Assembly (NCBI RefSeq): GCF_022760965.1
Contig: NZ_JAKVIJ010000001.1
Span: 1 to 64,000 of the forward strand
From: Simplicispira sedimenti
GTDB taxonomy: Bacteria > Pseudomonadota > Gammaproteobacteria > Burkholderiales > Burkholderiaceae_C
Direction of reading: 5' to 3'
DNA length: 64,000 nucleotides
Positions within the stretch are counted from its first letter, which is position 1, and each line of letters opens with the position of its first letter. Position numbers and translations under genes: made by a program. This document shows positions 8,936-16,735 of this stretch, in pieces. The notes under the pieces are model-generated. The model saw only the letters and a list, made by a program, of their open reading frames with translations. It made no database searches and was not told the origin of the DNA.

Positions 8936-10216
8936 TCAGTGGCGCACTTCACCCTCGCCCAGCACCACCCACTTGAGCGAAGTGAGCCCCTCGATGCCCA
9001 CCGGGCCGCGCGCGTGGAACTTGTCGGTGCTGATGCCGATCTCGGCGCCCAGGCCGTACTCGAAGCCGTCGGCGAAACGCGTGCTGGCGTTCACCATCAC
9101 GCTGCTCGAATCGACCTCGCGCAGGAAGTGTTGGGCGTGCACATGGTTCGTGGTGAGGATGGCCTCGGTGTGGTGGCTGGAATAGCGGTTGATGTGGGCG
9201 ATGGCCTCGTCCAGCCCCGCCACCACCTTGACGCTGATGATGGGCGCGAGGTATTCCTCGCTCCAATCCTGTTCCGTGGCGTCCTGCACTTTCGCGCCCG
9301 GCAGCGCTGCCAGCAGGGCCTTGCTTTCGGGGCACACCCGCATTTCCACGCCCTTGGCCGCGAACACCGCGCCCATACGTGGCAGGAAAGCGCCCGCCAC
9401 GCCGCGCGCCACCAGCAGGCTTTCGGTGGCGTTGCAGGGGCTGTACTTCTGTGTCTTGGCGTTCTCGGTGACCTTGAGCGCCAGTTCCAGGTCGCAGGGG
9501 TCGTCCACATAGGTGTGGCAGTTGCCGTCCAGGTGCTTGATGACGGGCACCTTGGCCTCGCGGCTGATGCGCTCGATCAGGCCCTTGCCGCCGCGCGGGA
9601 TGATCACGTCCACATATTCGGGCATGGCGATCAGGTGGCCCACGGCCTCGCGGTCGGTGGTTTGCACCAGTTGCACGGCATCTTGCGGCAAACCAGCTTC
9701 AGCCAAGGCCTGCTGCACAAGCTTTGCCAGCGCCTTGTTGGAGTCGATGGCCTCGGAACCGCCGCGCAGGATGCAGGCGTTGCCGCTCTTGATGGACAGG
9801 CTGGCGGCCTCGATGGTCACGTTCGGCCGGCTCTCGAAGATCATGCCGAACACGCCGATCGGCACGCGCATGCGCCCCACGCGGATGCCGCTGGGCTGCT
9901 GCTGCAGGCCGATGATCTCGCCGATCACATCGGGCATGGCGGCGAGCTGCTCGCAGCCCTGGGCACAGGTTTCCAGCACCTGGGGGGTCAGCTTGAGCCG
10001 ATCCACCATGGGCTCGGCCAAACCGGCGGCGCGGGCGCGCTCCAGGTCGCGCGCGTTGTCCACCTGCAGCGCCGCAGTCTGCTCGCGCAGCAGGCGTGCC
10101 AGCGCCCGCAGCGCTTTGTTTTTGATAGCTGCTGGCGCTTTGGCCATCAGCGCGGAGGCCGTTTTTGCCTGTAAACCGAGGGTGTGCGTGGTTTCAGCCA
10201 CGTTGAGCGCGTTCAT
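8936..10216 (-). CDS. proA: Gamma-glutamyl phosphate reductase
   Basis: 426-residue NADPH-dependent reductase making glutamate-5-semialdehyde for proline synthesis. Motifs include MIFESRPNVTIEAASLSIKS, GSEAIDSNKAL, the catalytic cysteine region KYSPCNATESLLV (the family usually has GVCNAMETLLV) and the C-terminal RGPVGIEGLTSLKW. The ATG at 10216 gives MNALNVAETTHTLGLQAK; the open frame continues upstream but without homology. Residues about 16-32 are encoded by DNA resembling the dispersed repeat. In this lineage proA normally follows holA in a leuS-lptE-holA-proA cluster, and holA is indeed the next minus-strand gene upstream. Confidence 0.95.
   Translation of the reverse strand: MNALNVAETTHTLGLQAKTASALMAKAPAAIKNKALRALARLLREQTAALQVDNARDLERARAAGLAEPMVDRLKLTPQVLETCAQGCEQLAAMPDVIGEIIGLQQQPSGIRVGRMRVPIGVFGMIFESRPNVTIEAASLSIKSGNACILRGGSEAIDSNKALAKLVQQALAEAGLPQDAVQLVQTTDREAVGHLIAMPEYVDVIIPRGGKGLIERISREAKVPVIKHLDGNCHTYVDDPCDLELALKVTENAKTQKYSPCNATESLLVARGVAGAFLPRMGAVFAAKGVEMRVCPESKALLAALPGAKVQDATEQDWSEEYLAPIISVKVVAGLDEAIAHINRYSSHHTEAILTTNHVHAQHFLREVDSSSVMVNASTRFADGFEYGLGAEIGISTDKFHARGPVGIEGLTSLKWVVLGEGEVRH
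10115..10169 (+). repeat. Dispersed repeat, copy inside proA
   Basis: The sequence has the block order of the intergenic copies: TTGATAGCTGCTGGCGCTT, a CATCAGCGC arm, GGAGGCC and a T-rich end. It is read antisense by proA and encodes roughly residues 16-34 (ASALMAKAPAAIKNKALR). Only part of the palindromic core is kept. Confidence 0.4.
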
Positions 10217-10288
10217 GGGGGGATTTTGCCGCAGTTGTGCACCGGGCGCCGGGCTGCGCTGTAATCGCCGCCAGCCAGGAGACCCGAC

Positions 10289-10573
10289 ATGCCAGACCAC
10301 CCCGCCACCCAGCTCGCCACCTTGCAATCCGCCCTGGCGGCCCACGGCCAGGGCGACCTGAGCGCCACCGCCCTGGGCGACACGGCGCGTGCCCAGCAAG
10401 CCCTGCTGGCCGCCCTGCCACCCCGCTATGGCGAGGTGCTGCTGAACCTGATCGACCGGTTGGAAGCCAGCGCGCTGTTCACCGAGGAAAGCTGCTCCTT
10501 CAGCCGCTCCAGCCTGCTGGACCACCTGCAAGCCTGGGTGGACAAGGCGCGCAGTGCGTTGCCCGGCGCTTGA
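10289..10573 (+). CDS. Small hypothetical protein
   Basis: 94-residue soluble, largely helical protein starting MPDHPATQLATLQSALAAHG. I recognise no domain. GGAGACCCGAC before the ATG supplies a ribosome binding site, and the codon use matches neighbouring genes, so it is probably real. It is divergent from proA (72-base gap) and convergent with holA, with a dispersed repeat filling the space to holA. The acidic helix-forming composition would suit a small cytoplasmic partner protein, but that is speculation. Confidence 0.65.
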   Translation: MPDHPATQLATLQSALAAHGQGDLSATALGDTARAQQALLAALPPRYGEVLLNLIDRLEASALFTEESCSFSRSSLLDHLQAWVDKARSALPGA

Positions 10574-10574
10574 T

Positions 10575-10640
10575 TGCTATTGTTTTAATAGCTAGTTGCG
10601 CTTATTGCACGGGCGCTAGAGGCCAATTTTTCTTAAAATT
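10575..10640 (+). repeat. Dispersed repeat, intergenic copy between convergent genes
   Basis: Best-formed copy in the window: GCTATTGTTTTAATAGC is a perfect 6-bp stem with a 5-base loop, followed by TAGTTGCGCTTATTG, CGGGCGCTAGAGGCCAA and TTTTTCTTAAAATTTC. It exactly fills the gap between the small protein gene (stop at 10573) and holA (stop at 10649), where a bidirectional terminator would be expected. Confidence 0.7.
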
Positions 10641-10648
10641 TCTCGCAC

Positions 10649-11704
10649 TCAGCGCGCCGCCATGCCCAGGCGCGCGAGCTGCAGCGCCAGCCGCTGCAAC
10701 GCCTGCCAGGGCTGGGCGGGCCAGTCGGCCACCTTCAGGCCCTTGACGATGCCGTCCACCTGGTGCGCCGCCTGCAGCAGGCGCGCGAGCTGCGCGTCGT
10801 TCGCGCGCGGCAGGATGCGCTCGTACAGCCGCTCCTTCACGCCCCAGACGCGGTTCTCGCGCAGCGCCATGGGCAGGGGCTTGCCGGCGTTCATGGCGTC
10901 CTTCACGCGCTTCAAGGCGCGGATGTCCTCGGACAGCGCCCAGTGCACCAGCACGGGCGCTTCGCCCTCGGCCTCCAGGCCGTCGAGCATGCGTTGCACG
11001 CGCAGCACCTGGCCGCCGAGCACGGCCTCGGAGAGCTTGAACACGTCGTAGCGCGCCACGTTGAGCACGGCGGCCTCGACCTGCGCCCACGATAGCTCGC
11101 CCGGCGGGTGCAGCAGGCCCAGTTTCTGGATCTCCTGGTGCGCGGCCAGCAGGTTGCCCTCCACGCGGTCGGCGAAGAACTGCAGCGTCCGTTGCCCCTC
11201 CTCGCCCGCCGCCACGCGCTGGCCCTGCGCGGCCAGGCGCTGAGCGATCCACTGCGGGAGCTGGGCGCGCTCGATGGGGTCGATCTGCACGGCCACGCCC
11301 GCGCCTTCCAGGGCGGTGAACCAGCCGCCGGTCTTGGTGGCCTTGTCCAGGCGCGGCAGCTGCACCAGCGTGAGCGTGCTGACGTTGCCGCGCGCGCTTT
11401 CCGCCACCTGCTGCAGCGCCACGCTGCCGTCCTTGCCGGGCTTGCCCGAGGGGATGCGGATCTCGATGATCTGCCGGTCGGCGAACAGGCTCAGACTGCC
11501 GCCCGCCGCCAGCACCACGCTCCAGTCGAAATGCGCGCCCGCCACGGTGAAGCTGCTGCGTTCGGTGTAGCCCTGGGCGCGCGCCGCGGCGCGGATGGCG
11601 TCGGCCGCCTCCTGCTGCAGCAGGGGTTCGTCGCCGTGCAGCACATACAGCGGGGCGAGGCCGCGTTGCAGGTGCGAAGAGAGTTGGGCCAGGGCGACTT
11701 GCAT
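10649..11704 (-). CDS. holA: DNA polymerase III subunit delta
   Basis: 351-residue clamp-loader subunit that opens the beta sliding clamp. The start MQVALAQLSSHLQRGLAPLYVLHGDEPLL is typical: the segment YVLHGDEPLLQQEAADAIR is the family N-terminal motif. Length agrees with E. coli HolA (343). The frame is open for 50 more codons but homology starts at the ATG at 11704. In related genomes holA follows lptE directly; here four plus-strand genes separate it from lptE, so it must use its own promoter in the 168-base gap shared with the divergent cyclodeaminase gene. Confidence 0.92.
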   Translation of the reverse strand: MQVALAQLSSHLQRGLAPLYVLHGDEPLLQQEAADAIRAAARAQGYTERSSFTVAGAHFDWSVVLAAGGSLSLFADRQIIEIRIPSGKPGKDGSVALQQVAESARGNVSTLTLVQLPRLDKATKTGGWFTALEGAGVAVQIDPIERAQLPQWIAQRLAAQGQRVAAGEEGQRTLQFFADRVEGNLLAAHQEIQKLGLLHPPGELSWAQVEAAVLNVARYDVFKLSEAVLGGQVLRVQRMLDGLEAEGEAPVLVHWALSEDIRALKRVKDAMNAGKPLPMALRENRVWGVKERLYERILPRANDAQLARLLQAAHQVDGIVKGLKVADWPAQPWQALQRLALQLARLGMAAR

Positions 11705-11872
11705 GCCCGGCAGTGTATCGCCGCGCCCATCCAAACCCAGCATTTGCGCATAACGCCATTTTTGCTTGGCGATTTGCTCTGCAAGCTGCATTAACTGCGC
11801 AGGTTTCTCACTTTTCTTTGGCCGTGCCCCTGCGGAGAATTCTTCCCAGAACACAAGTCAAGGAGATGGTCA

Positions 11873-12951
11873 TGGTGAATTACCTCGGCGTGAACAGCGT
11901 GCGCGAACTGGTGCGGCAGGTGGGTTTTCCCCGCTTCCTGCAGCAACTGGTGGACGCCATGGACAGCGATTACCGCCGCTGGGAGCAGTTCGACAAGTCG
12001 GCGCGGCACGCCATCCATTCGCCCGTGGGCGTGATCGAACTCATGCCCACCAGCGACGGGCGGCTGTACTGCTTCAAGTACGTCAACGGCCACCCCAAGA
12101 ACACGGCCGAGGGGCTGCTCACCGTCACCGCCTTCGGCGTGCTGGCCGATGTGGACACGGGCTACCCGCTGCTGGTGTCCGAGCTGACGCTCACCACCGC
12201 GCTGCGCACGGCCGCCATGTCGGTGCTGGCCGCTCGGCACCTGGCCCGGCCCGACAGCCGCCGCATGGCGCTGATCGGCAACGGCGCGCAGAGCGAGTTC
12301 CAGGCGCTGGCCTTTTACCACCTGCTGGGCATCCGCGCGCTGCGCCTGTTCGACACCGACCCGGGCGCCAGCCTCAAGCTGGAACGCAACCTGGCGCGCC
12401 TGGCGCTGCCAGGCCTGACGGTGGAACGCTGTGCCAGCGCAGCCGAGGCGGTGCGCGGCTGCGACATCGTGACCACGGCCACGGCCGACAAGCGCAACGC
12501 CACCATCCTGCTGCCGGAGATGATCGAGGCGGGCATGCACCTCAATGCGGTGGGCGGCGACTGCCCGGGCAAGACCGAGCTGCACGCCGACATCCTGCGC
12601 CGCGCCGACGCGCGCGTGGTGGTGGAGTTCGAGCCGCAGTCGCGCATCGAGGGCGAGATCCAGCAGATGCCCGCCGGCTTCGCGGTGACCGAATTCGCCC
12701 AGGTGCTGCGCGGCCAGGCCCCGGGCCGCCGCACGGCGCAGGAGGTGACGGTGTTCGACTCCGTGGGCTTCGCGCTGGAGGACTTCTCCGCCCTGCGCAC
12801 GCTGCACGCGCTGCTGCAACAATACCCGCACCTGGGCACACCCATCGACCTGGTGCCGCAGATGAACGACCCCAAGGACCTGTTCGGCCTGTTGCACACC
12901 CCCGCGCCCCAGGCCCGCACCGCCCTGCAACCGGAGCCACAAACCGCATGA
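11873..12951 (+). CDS. Ornithine cyclodeaminase
   Basis: 359-residue NAD-dependent enzyme of the OCD/mu-crystallin family, converting ornithine to proline and ammonia. The Rossmann segment RRMALIGNGAQSEFQALAF and the catalytic region NAVGGDCPGKTELH are those of true ornithine cyclodeaminases. AAGGAG at 11861..11866 lies 6 bases before the ATG at 11873, which is preferred over the in-frame ATG two codons earlier. It overlaps the arginase gene by the ATGA signature, so the pair forms an arginine to ornithine to proline catabolic unit. Confidence 0.92.
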
Positions 12952-13886
12952 CCCCGAACCGCCCCGCCCCCGCCGTCAGCCTGATCGGCGCCCCCACCGA
13001 CATCGGCGCGGGCGCGCGCGGCGCCTCCATGGGCCCCGAGGCCCTGCGTGTGGCCGGGCTGCAGGCGGCGCTCGAAGGCCGGGGCCTGCAGGTGGCAGAC
13101 CGGGGCAACCTCGCCGGCCCGGCCAACCCCTGGCTGCCGCCCGTGGACGGCTACCGCCACCTGCCCCAGGTGGTGGAATGGAACCGCGCCGTGTTCGACG
13201 CCGTGCGGGGCGAACTGCGCCAGGGCCGCCTGCCCATCCTGCTCGGCGGCGACCACAGCCTGGGCCTGGGCAGCATCAGCGCCGTGGCGCGCCACTGCGC
13301 GGAGGCGGGCAAGCAGCTGCGCGTGCTCTGGCTCGACGCGCATGCCGACTTCAACACCAGCACGCTCACGCCCAGCGGCAACGTGCACGGCATGCCCGTG
13401 GCCTGCCTCTGCGGCTTCGGGCCCGAGGCACTCACGCAGCTCGCAGGCATGCCCGACGGTGCCCCTGCGCTGCGGCCGCAGCAGATCCGCCAGATCGGCA
13501 TCCGCAGCGTGGACGCAGGCGAAAAGCGCTTCGTGCACGAACAGGGGCTGGAGGTGTTCGACATGCGCTTCATCGACGAGGTGGGCATGCGCCAGACCAT
13601 GCTGCAGGCGCTCGACGGCCTGGACGAGCACACCCACCTGCACGTGAGCTTCGACGTGGACTTCCTCGACCCCGACATCGCCCCCGGCGTGGGCACCACC
13701 GTGCCCGGCGGGCCGACCTACCGCGAGGCGCAGCTGTGCATGGAGATGATCGCCGACAGCGGCTGCCTGGCGTCGCTGGACATCGTCGAACTCAACCCCG
13801 CGCTGGACGTGCGCAACAAGACGGCCCTGCTGGCCGTGGACCTGGTGGAGTCGCTGTTTGGCAAGAGCACGCTGATGCGGCGGTAG
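12948..13886 (+). CDS. rocF: Arginase
   Basis: 312-residue manganese enzyme hydrolysing arginine to ornithine and urea. All ureohydrolase metal motifs are present: LGGDHSLGLGS, WLDAHADFNT, and SFDVDFLDPDIAPGVGT, with ELNPALD near the C-terminus. The start ATG overlaps the stop of the cyclodeaminase gene by ATGA, indicating translational coupling; the product, ornithine, is the substrate of that enzyme. The two-gene unit is very GC-rich with a strongly C/G-ending codon pattern, slightly more extreme than the flanking minus-strand genes. Confidence 0.95.
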   Translation: MTPNRPAPAVSLIGAPTDIGAGARGASMGPEALRVAGLQAALEGRGLQVADRGNLAGPANPWLPPVDGYRHLPQVVEWNRAVFDAVRGELRQGRLPILLGGDHSLGLGSISAVARHCAEAGKQLRVLWLDAHADFNTSTLTPSGNVHGMPVACLCGFGPEALTQLAGMPDGAPALRPQQIRQIGIRSVDAGEKRFVHEQGLEVFDMRFIDEVGMRQTMLQALDGLDEHTHLHVSFDVDFLDPDIAPGVGTTVPGGPTYREAQLCMEMIADSGCLASLDIVELNPALDVRNKTALLAVDLVESLFGKSTLMRR

Positions 13887-13986
13887 CGCCTCGATTTTCT
13901 GCCACCCAAAGCCTTTGGCGACTTCTATACTGGTGACCATCGCCAGCAACGGGAGTCGGGTTTTGCCGGAACCTCGCGCCATCACC

Positions 13987-15102
13987 ATGGCGGCCTTCAT
14001 GGCCTCGCTGACGCTGGCCGCTTTGGCGGGCTGGCTGGCATCGCGCTCGCGTTATGCCCCTGCGCTGCGGTGGTGGGCAGCAGGCTCGGTGTGTGCGTCG
14101 GCCGCTGCCCTGTTGAATGTGTCGCAGGGCTTGGTGGCGTCGCACTGGGCACTCGTCGTGGGCAACCCGTTGATGGCGGTCGGCGTGGGCCTGCTGATCG
14201 ACGGCACGCACCGCCTGGCTGGCCGTCCTTCGCAGCGGTGGTGGTGGGCCATCCCAGCCCTGTGCCTCGCGGGCACCTCGTTGTGGTGGGGGGTGTGGTA
14301 CCCCCACCTTCCCTACCGGGTCGTGGTATTCACGGCAGTGGTGGTGTGGCTCATGGCAGGCCTGGGACGGGCCCTGTGGCCGCTGCGCCAGCGCGGTATT
14401 GGGGTGGGGTTGGCCTTCGTCGCCATCGCAGCGCTGCTGCTGTCCTTGCTGATGGTGGTGCGGGCCGTATGGGCCTTGCAGGGCCTGATCCAGCCGGTGT
14501 ACGCGCTGGGCACGCCTTTCAATATGGTGGTGTACCTGGTGGGCGCCATGTCCTTTGTAGCCATTCAGACCGGGCTGCTGCTGGTGCACCAATTGCTGGT
14601 GATCGAAGACCTGCGCCTCGAAGCGGAGCGCGATCCGCTGACTGGCGTGCTCAACCGCCACGCGCTGGCCTCGCGCCTGCCGCTGTCTCTGGCCGGGTGG
14701 GCCCTGGTGGCTGTGGACGTGGACCACTTCAAAGAGGTCAACGACCAGCATGGCCATGCCGCCGGGGACCGGGTGCTGGCCTTTGTGGGTGAAGTGTTGC
14801 GCCGCCACCTGCGCGAGGGCGACCTGGCAGTGCGTATGGGCGGTGAAGAATTTGCTGTACTGCTGCAAGGCTTGCACCCCAGCGCAGCGCAGGCCGTGGC
14901 CGAGCGCCTTCGCTGCGACCTGGAGCGCCTGGCTGCACAGGGTGCAGGCCTGCCCATCACTGCCAGCCTGGGGGTGGCCCTGGCCACACCGGGTATTGAC
15001 TTTGCAGCGCTGTGGAGCCAGGCCGATGGTGCGCTCTACCGTGCCAAGACCCTGGGCCGCAACCGTGTGGAGTGCACCGAAGCACCGGAGGGCACACCAT
15101 GA
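13987..15102 (+). CDS. Membrane diguanylate cyclase (GGDEF), with inhibitory site
   Basis: About 371 residues: an N-terminal region of roughly 210 residues with about seven hydrophobic segments and no recognised sensor domain, then a GGDEF domain that makes cyclic di-GMP from two GTP. The active site is GGEEF at about 285-289, and RxxD (REGD, 276-279) stands five residues before it, the classic product-inhibition I-site. The start is uncertain: the ATG at 13987 is used, but a TTG at 13963 is better spaced from GGGAG (13951..13955). TATACT at 13926..13931 may be the -10 box. ATGA overlap links it to the next gene. Confidence 0.85.
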   Translation: MAAFMASLTLAALAGWLASRSRYAPALRWWAAGSVCASAAALLNVSQGLVASHWALVVGNPLMAVGVGLLIDGTHRLAGRPSQRWWWAIPALCLAGTSLWWGVWYPHLPYRVVVFTAVVVWLMAGLGRALWPLRQRGIGVGLAFVAIAALLLSLLMVVRAVWALQGLIQPVYALGTPFNMVVYLVGAMSFVAIQTGLLLVHQLLVIEDLRLEAERDPLTGVLNRHALASRLPLSLAGWALVAVDVDHFKEVNDQHGHAAGDRVLAFVGEVLRRHLREGDLAVRMGGEEFAVLLQGLHPSAAQAVAERLRCDLERLAAQGAGLPITASLGVALATPGIDFAALWSQADGALYRAKTLGRNRVECTEAPEGTP

Positions 15103-16247
15103 TGCCCACCGCCTGGGCTTTTCTCGACCCCCGGGGCATGGGCATCACGCTGTCGCTGTCGGCTGCACTACTGGCACTGGTGCTGTTGATCACCCACCGA
15201 GCCTTGGGCCGCCGTCTGCCGGGCATGCAGCCCGCTGCTTTCGGCCTGCTGCTGGCTTCGGCGGGCTTTGCACTGAACATGCTGCAAAGCTGGCTGCTGC
15301 CTGTGATGGGGCTGGTGCTAGCGGTGGTGTGCATGGTGAGCGGCGTGGCCCTGGTGCTGGGCGGCACCCGTCAACTGCGTGGCCTGCCCGTACGGCCAGG
15401 CCCCTTGGCGGCAAGCTGCCTGGCGAGTCTGGCCATCGCACTGTGGTTTGGTGTCTGGATGCCTGATGCGCGCTGGCGCATTGGTCTGCTGTCTCTGCTG
15501 CTCGCTGCTTTGGCCCTGCTGCTGGCCCGCACAGCTTGGGACGAAGCCCGCCCACAGCTACGTGCTGGCATGCGCCTGATGGCCTTGCTGGGAATGGTGT
15601 TTGCGGTGCTCATGGGTTTGCGCGGCGTGGCAGCGGCACTGGGCCAGATCGAGACCACCGTGACGCCCACGCTGGTCAATGCTGCGTCGGTGCTGGCCGC
15701 AGGCATGTCTCTCATTGGTGGCGTGGTGGGTTTGGTACTGGTGCTGTCGGGCGACCTGCTGGCCTTGGTGGAGCAACAGCGCACGCACGATCCACTGACC
15801 GGCCTGCTCAACCGGCAGGGGCTGCGCCACTGGGTGGCATCGCAGTCAGCCGAGGAACCCGTGGTCCTGGGCATGGTCGATCTGGACCACTTCAAGCAAA
15901 TCAACGACCTGCATGGCCATGGCATGGGGGACCAGGTGATCCGCCACCTGGCGACGCTGCTGCAGGCCTGTGGGTCGGAGCACTGCCGTGCCGCGCGCCT
16001 TGGTGGCGAGGAATTTGTCGTCGTAGCACTGGGCTCGGGCCGCGGCCCCGACCTGCGGCAGATGCTGGAACGGCTACGCCAGCAATTTGCCGACACTGCC
16101 CCCCAGCCCGGGGCCACGCTCAGCGCCGGACTGGCACTGGGCTCGGTGGGCGAGTTCGAGGCCACACTGCGCGAGGCCGATGCGGCCCTCTACCGTGCCA
16201 AGCAGGCCGGGCGCAACCGCGTGGAAGCGGCGTTCAGCGCGATCTGA
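15099..16247 (+). CDS. Membrane diguanylate cyclase (GGDEF), without inhibitory site
   Basis: 382 residues with the same plan as its upstream neighbour: about seven hydrophobic segments over the first 220 residues, then a GGDEF domain (DPLTGLLNRQGL start, GGEEF at about 302-306). The position that carries RxxD in the first protein reads SEHC (293-296), so product inhibition through the I-site should be absent. The start ATG overlaps the previous stop (ATGA), suggesting tandem duplication and cotranscription. Its last 14 bases overlap the 3' end of the convergent lptE. Confidence 0.87.
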   Translation: MMPTAWAFLDPRGMGITLSLSAALLALVLLITHRALGRRLPGMQPAAFGLLLASAGFALNMLQSWLLPVMGLVLAVVCMVSGVALVLGGTRQLRGLPVRPGPLAASCLASLAIALWFGVWMPDARWRIGLLSLLLAALALLLARTAWDEARPQLRAGMRLMALLGMVFAVLMGLRGVAAALGQIETTVTPTLVNAASVLAAGMSLIGGVVGLVLVLSGDLLALVEQQRTHDPLTGLLNRQGLRHWVASQSAEEPVVLGMVDLDHFKQINDLHGHGMGDQVIRHLATLLQACGSEHCRAARLGGEEFVVVALGSGRGPDLRQMLERLRQQFADTAPQPGATLSAGLALGSVGEFEATLREADAALYRAKQAGRNRVEAAFSAI

Positions 16248-16734
16248 CCGAGGCCAGGCGGCGCACGATCTGCTGCACGATGTCGGTCTGCATGTTGCGG
16301 TAGAGCAGCGCCTCTTCGGCCTCCTTGGCCAGCGCAATCGTTTCGCTGTAGCTGATGTCGCGGGACTGCAGCAGCTCGGTGTCGGGAATCCACTCGCTGC
16401 CATCAGCACCACGCAAACGGATGCGCACGCGCAGACGCAACTGCAACTCACGCACCTGGCCCGAGGTCGTGAGGCCGACCACGGCGCGCTCATGTTGTTC
16501 GGCCAGCAGGTCGAACACGGCCTGCGCGCTGGGCAGGGTTGCGGGCTCGCGCAGCACTTTCAGGCGCCCGCCCGAGGCTTCGAGCGTGCGCTGCAGTTCA
16601 CGCGCCAGCGGCGAGCCTGCGGGAGCATTGAGGAACAGCGAGTCGAACGCAAATTCCGGCGCACCGCGCAGGCGAAAGCCACAGCCCGCCAGCAGTGCGG
16701 CGGGGGCGAAGGTCAACAGGGCACGCCGGTCCAT
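16234..16734 (-). CDS. lptE: LPS-assembly lipoprotein LptE
   Basis: 166-residue outer-membrane lipoprotein that plugs the LptD barrel in lipopolysaccharide export. The N-terminus MDRRALLTFAPAALLAGCGF is a signal peptide with lipobox LAGC; GFRLRG immediately after the cysteine is the LptE hallmark. It begins inside the leuS stop region (start 16734, leuS stop 16736..16738), the usual leuS-lptE arrangement. Its 3' end overlaps the convergent GGDEF gene by 14 bases, evidence that the plus-strand genes were joined tightly against it. Confidence 0.9.
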   Translation of the reverse strand: MDRRALLTFAPAALLAGCGFRLRGAPEFAFDSLFLNAPAGSPLARELQRTLEASGGRLKVLREPATLPSAQAVFDLLAEQHERAVVGLTTSGQVRELQLRLRVRIRLRGADGSEWIPDTELLQSRDISYSETIALAKEAEEALLYRNMQTDIVQQIVRRLASVRSR

Positions 16735-16735
16735 G

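Noticed and set aside
7088..10174. Very long open frame on the plus strand opposite trkH, trkA and proA (more than 1000 codons)
   Set aside because: It is the antisense shadow of GC-rich genes; His/Gln/Ala/Gly-rich composition, no domain, and it ignores the real gene boundaries.
11766..12947. Long N-terminal extension of the arginase frame across the ornithine cyclodeaminase gene
   Set aside because: Homology to arginase begins at the ATGA overlap at 12948; the upstream part is an out-of-frame reading of the cyclodeaminase gene.
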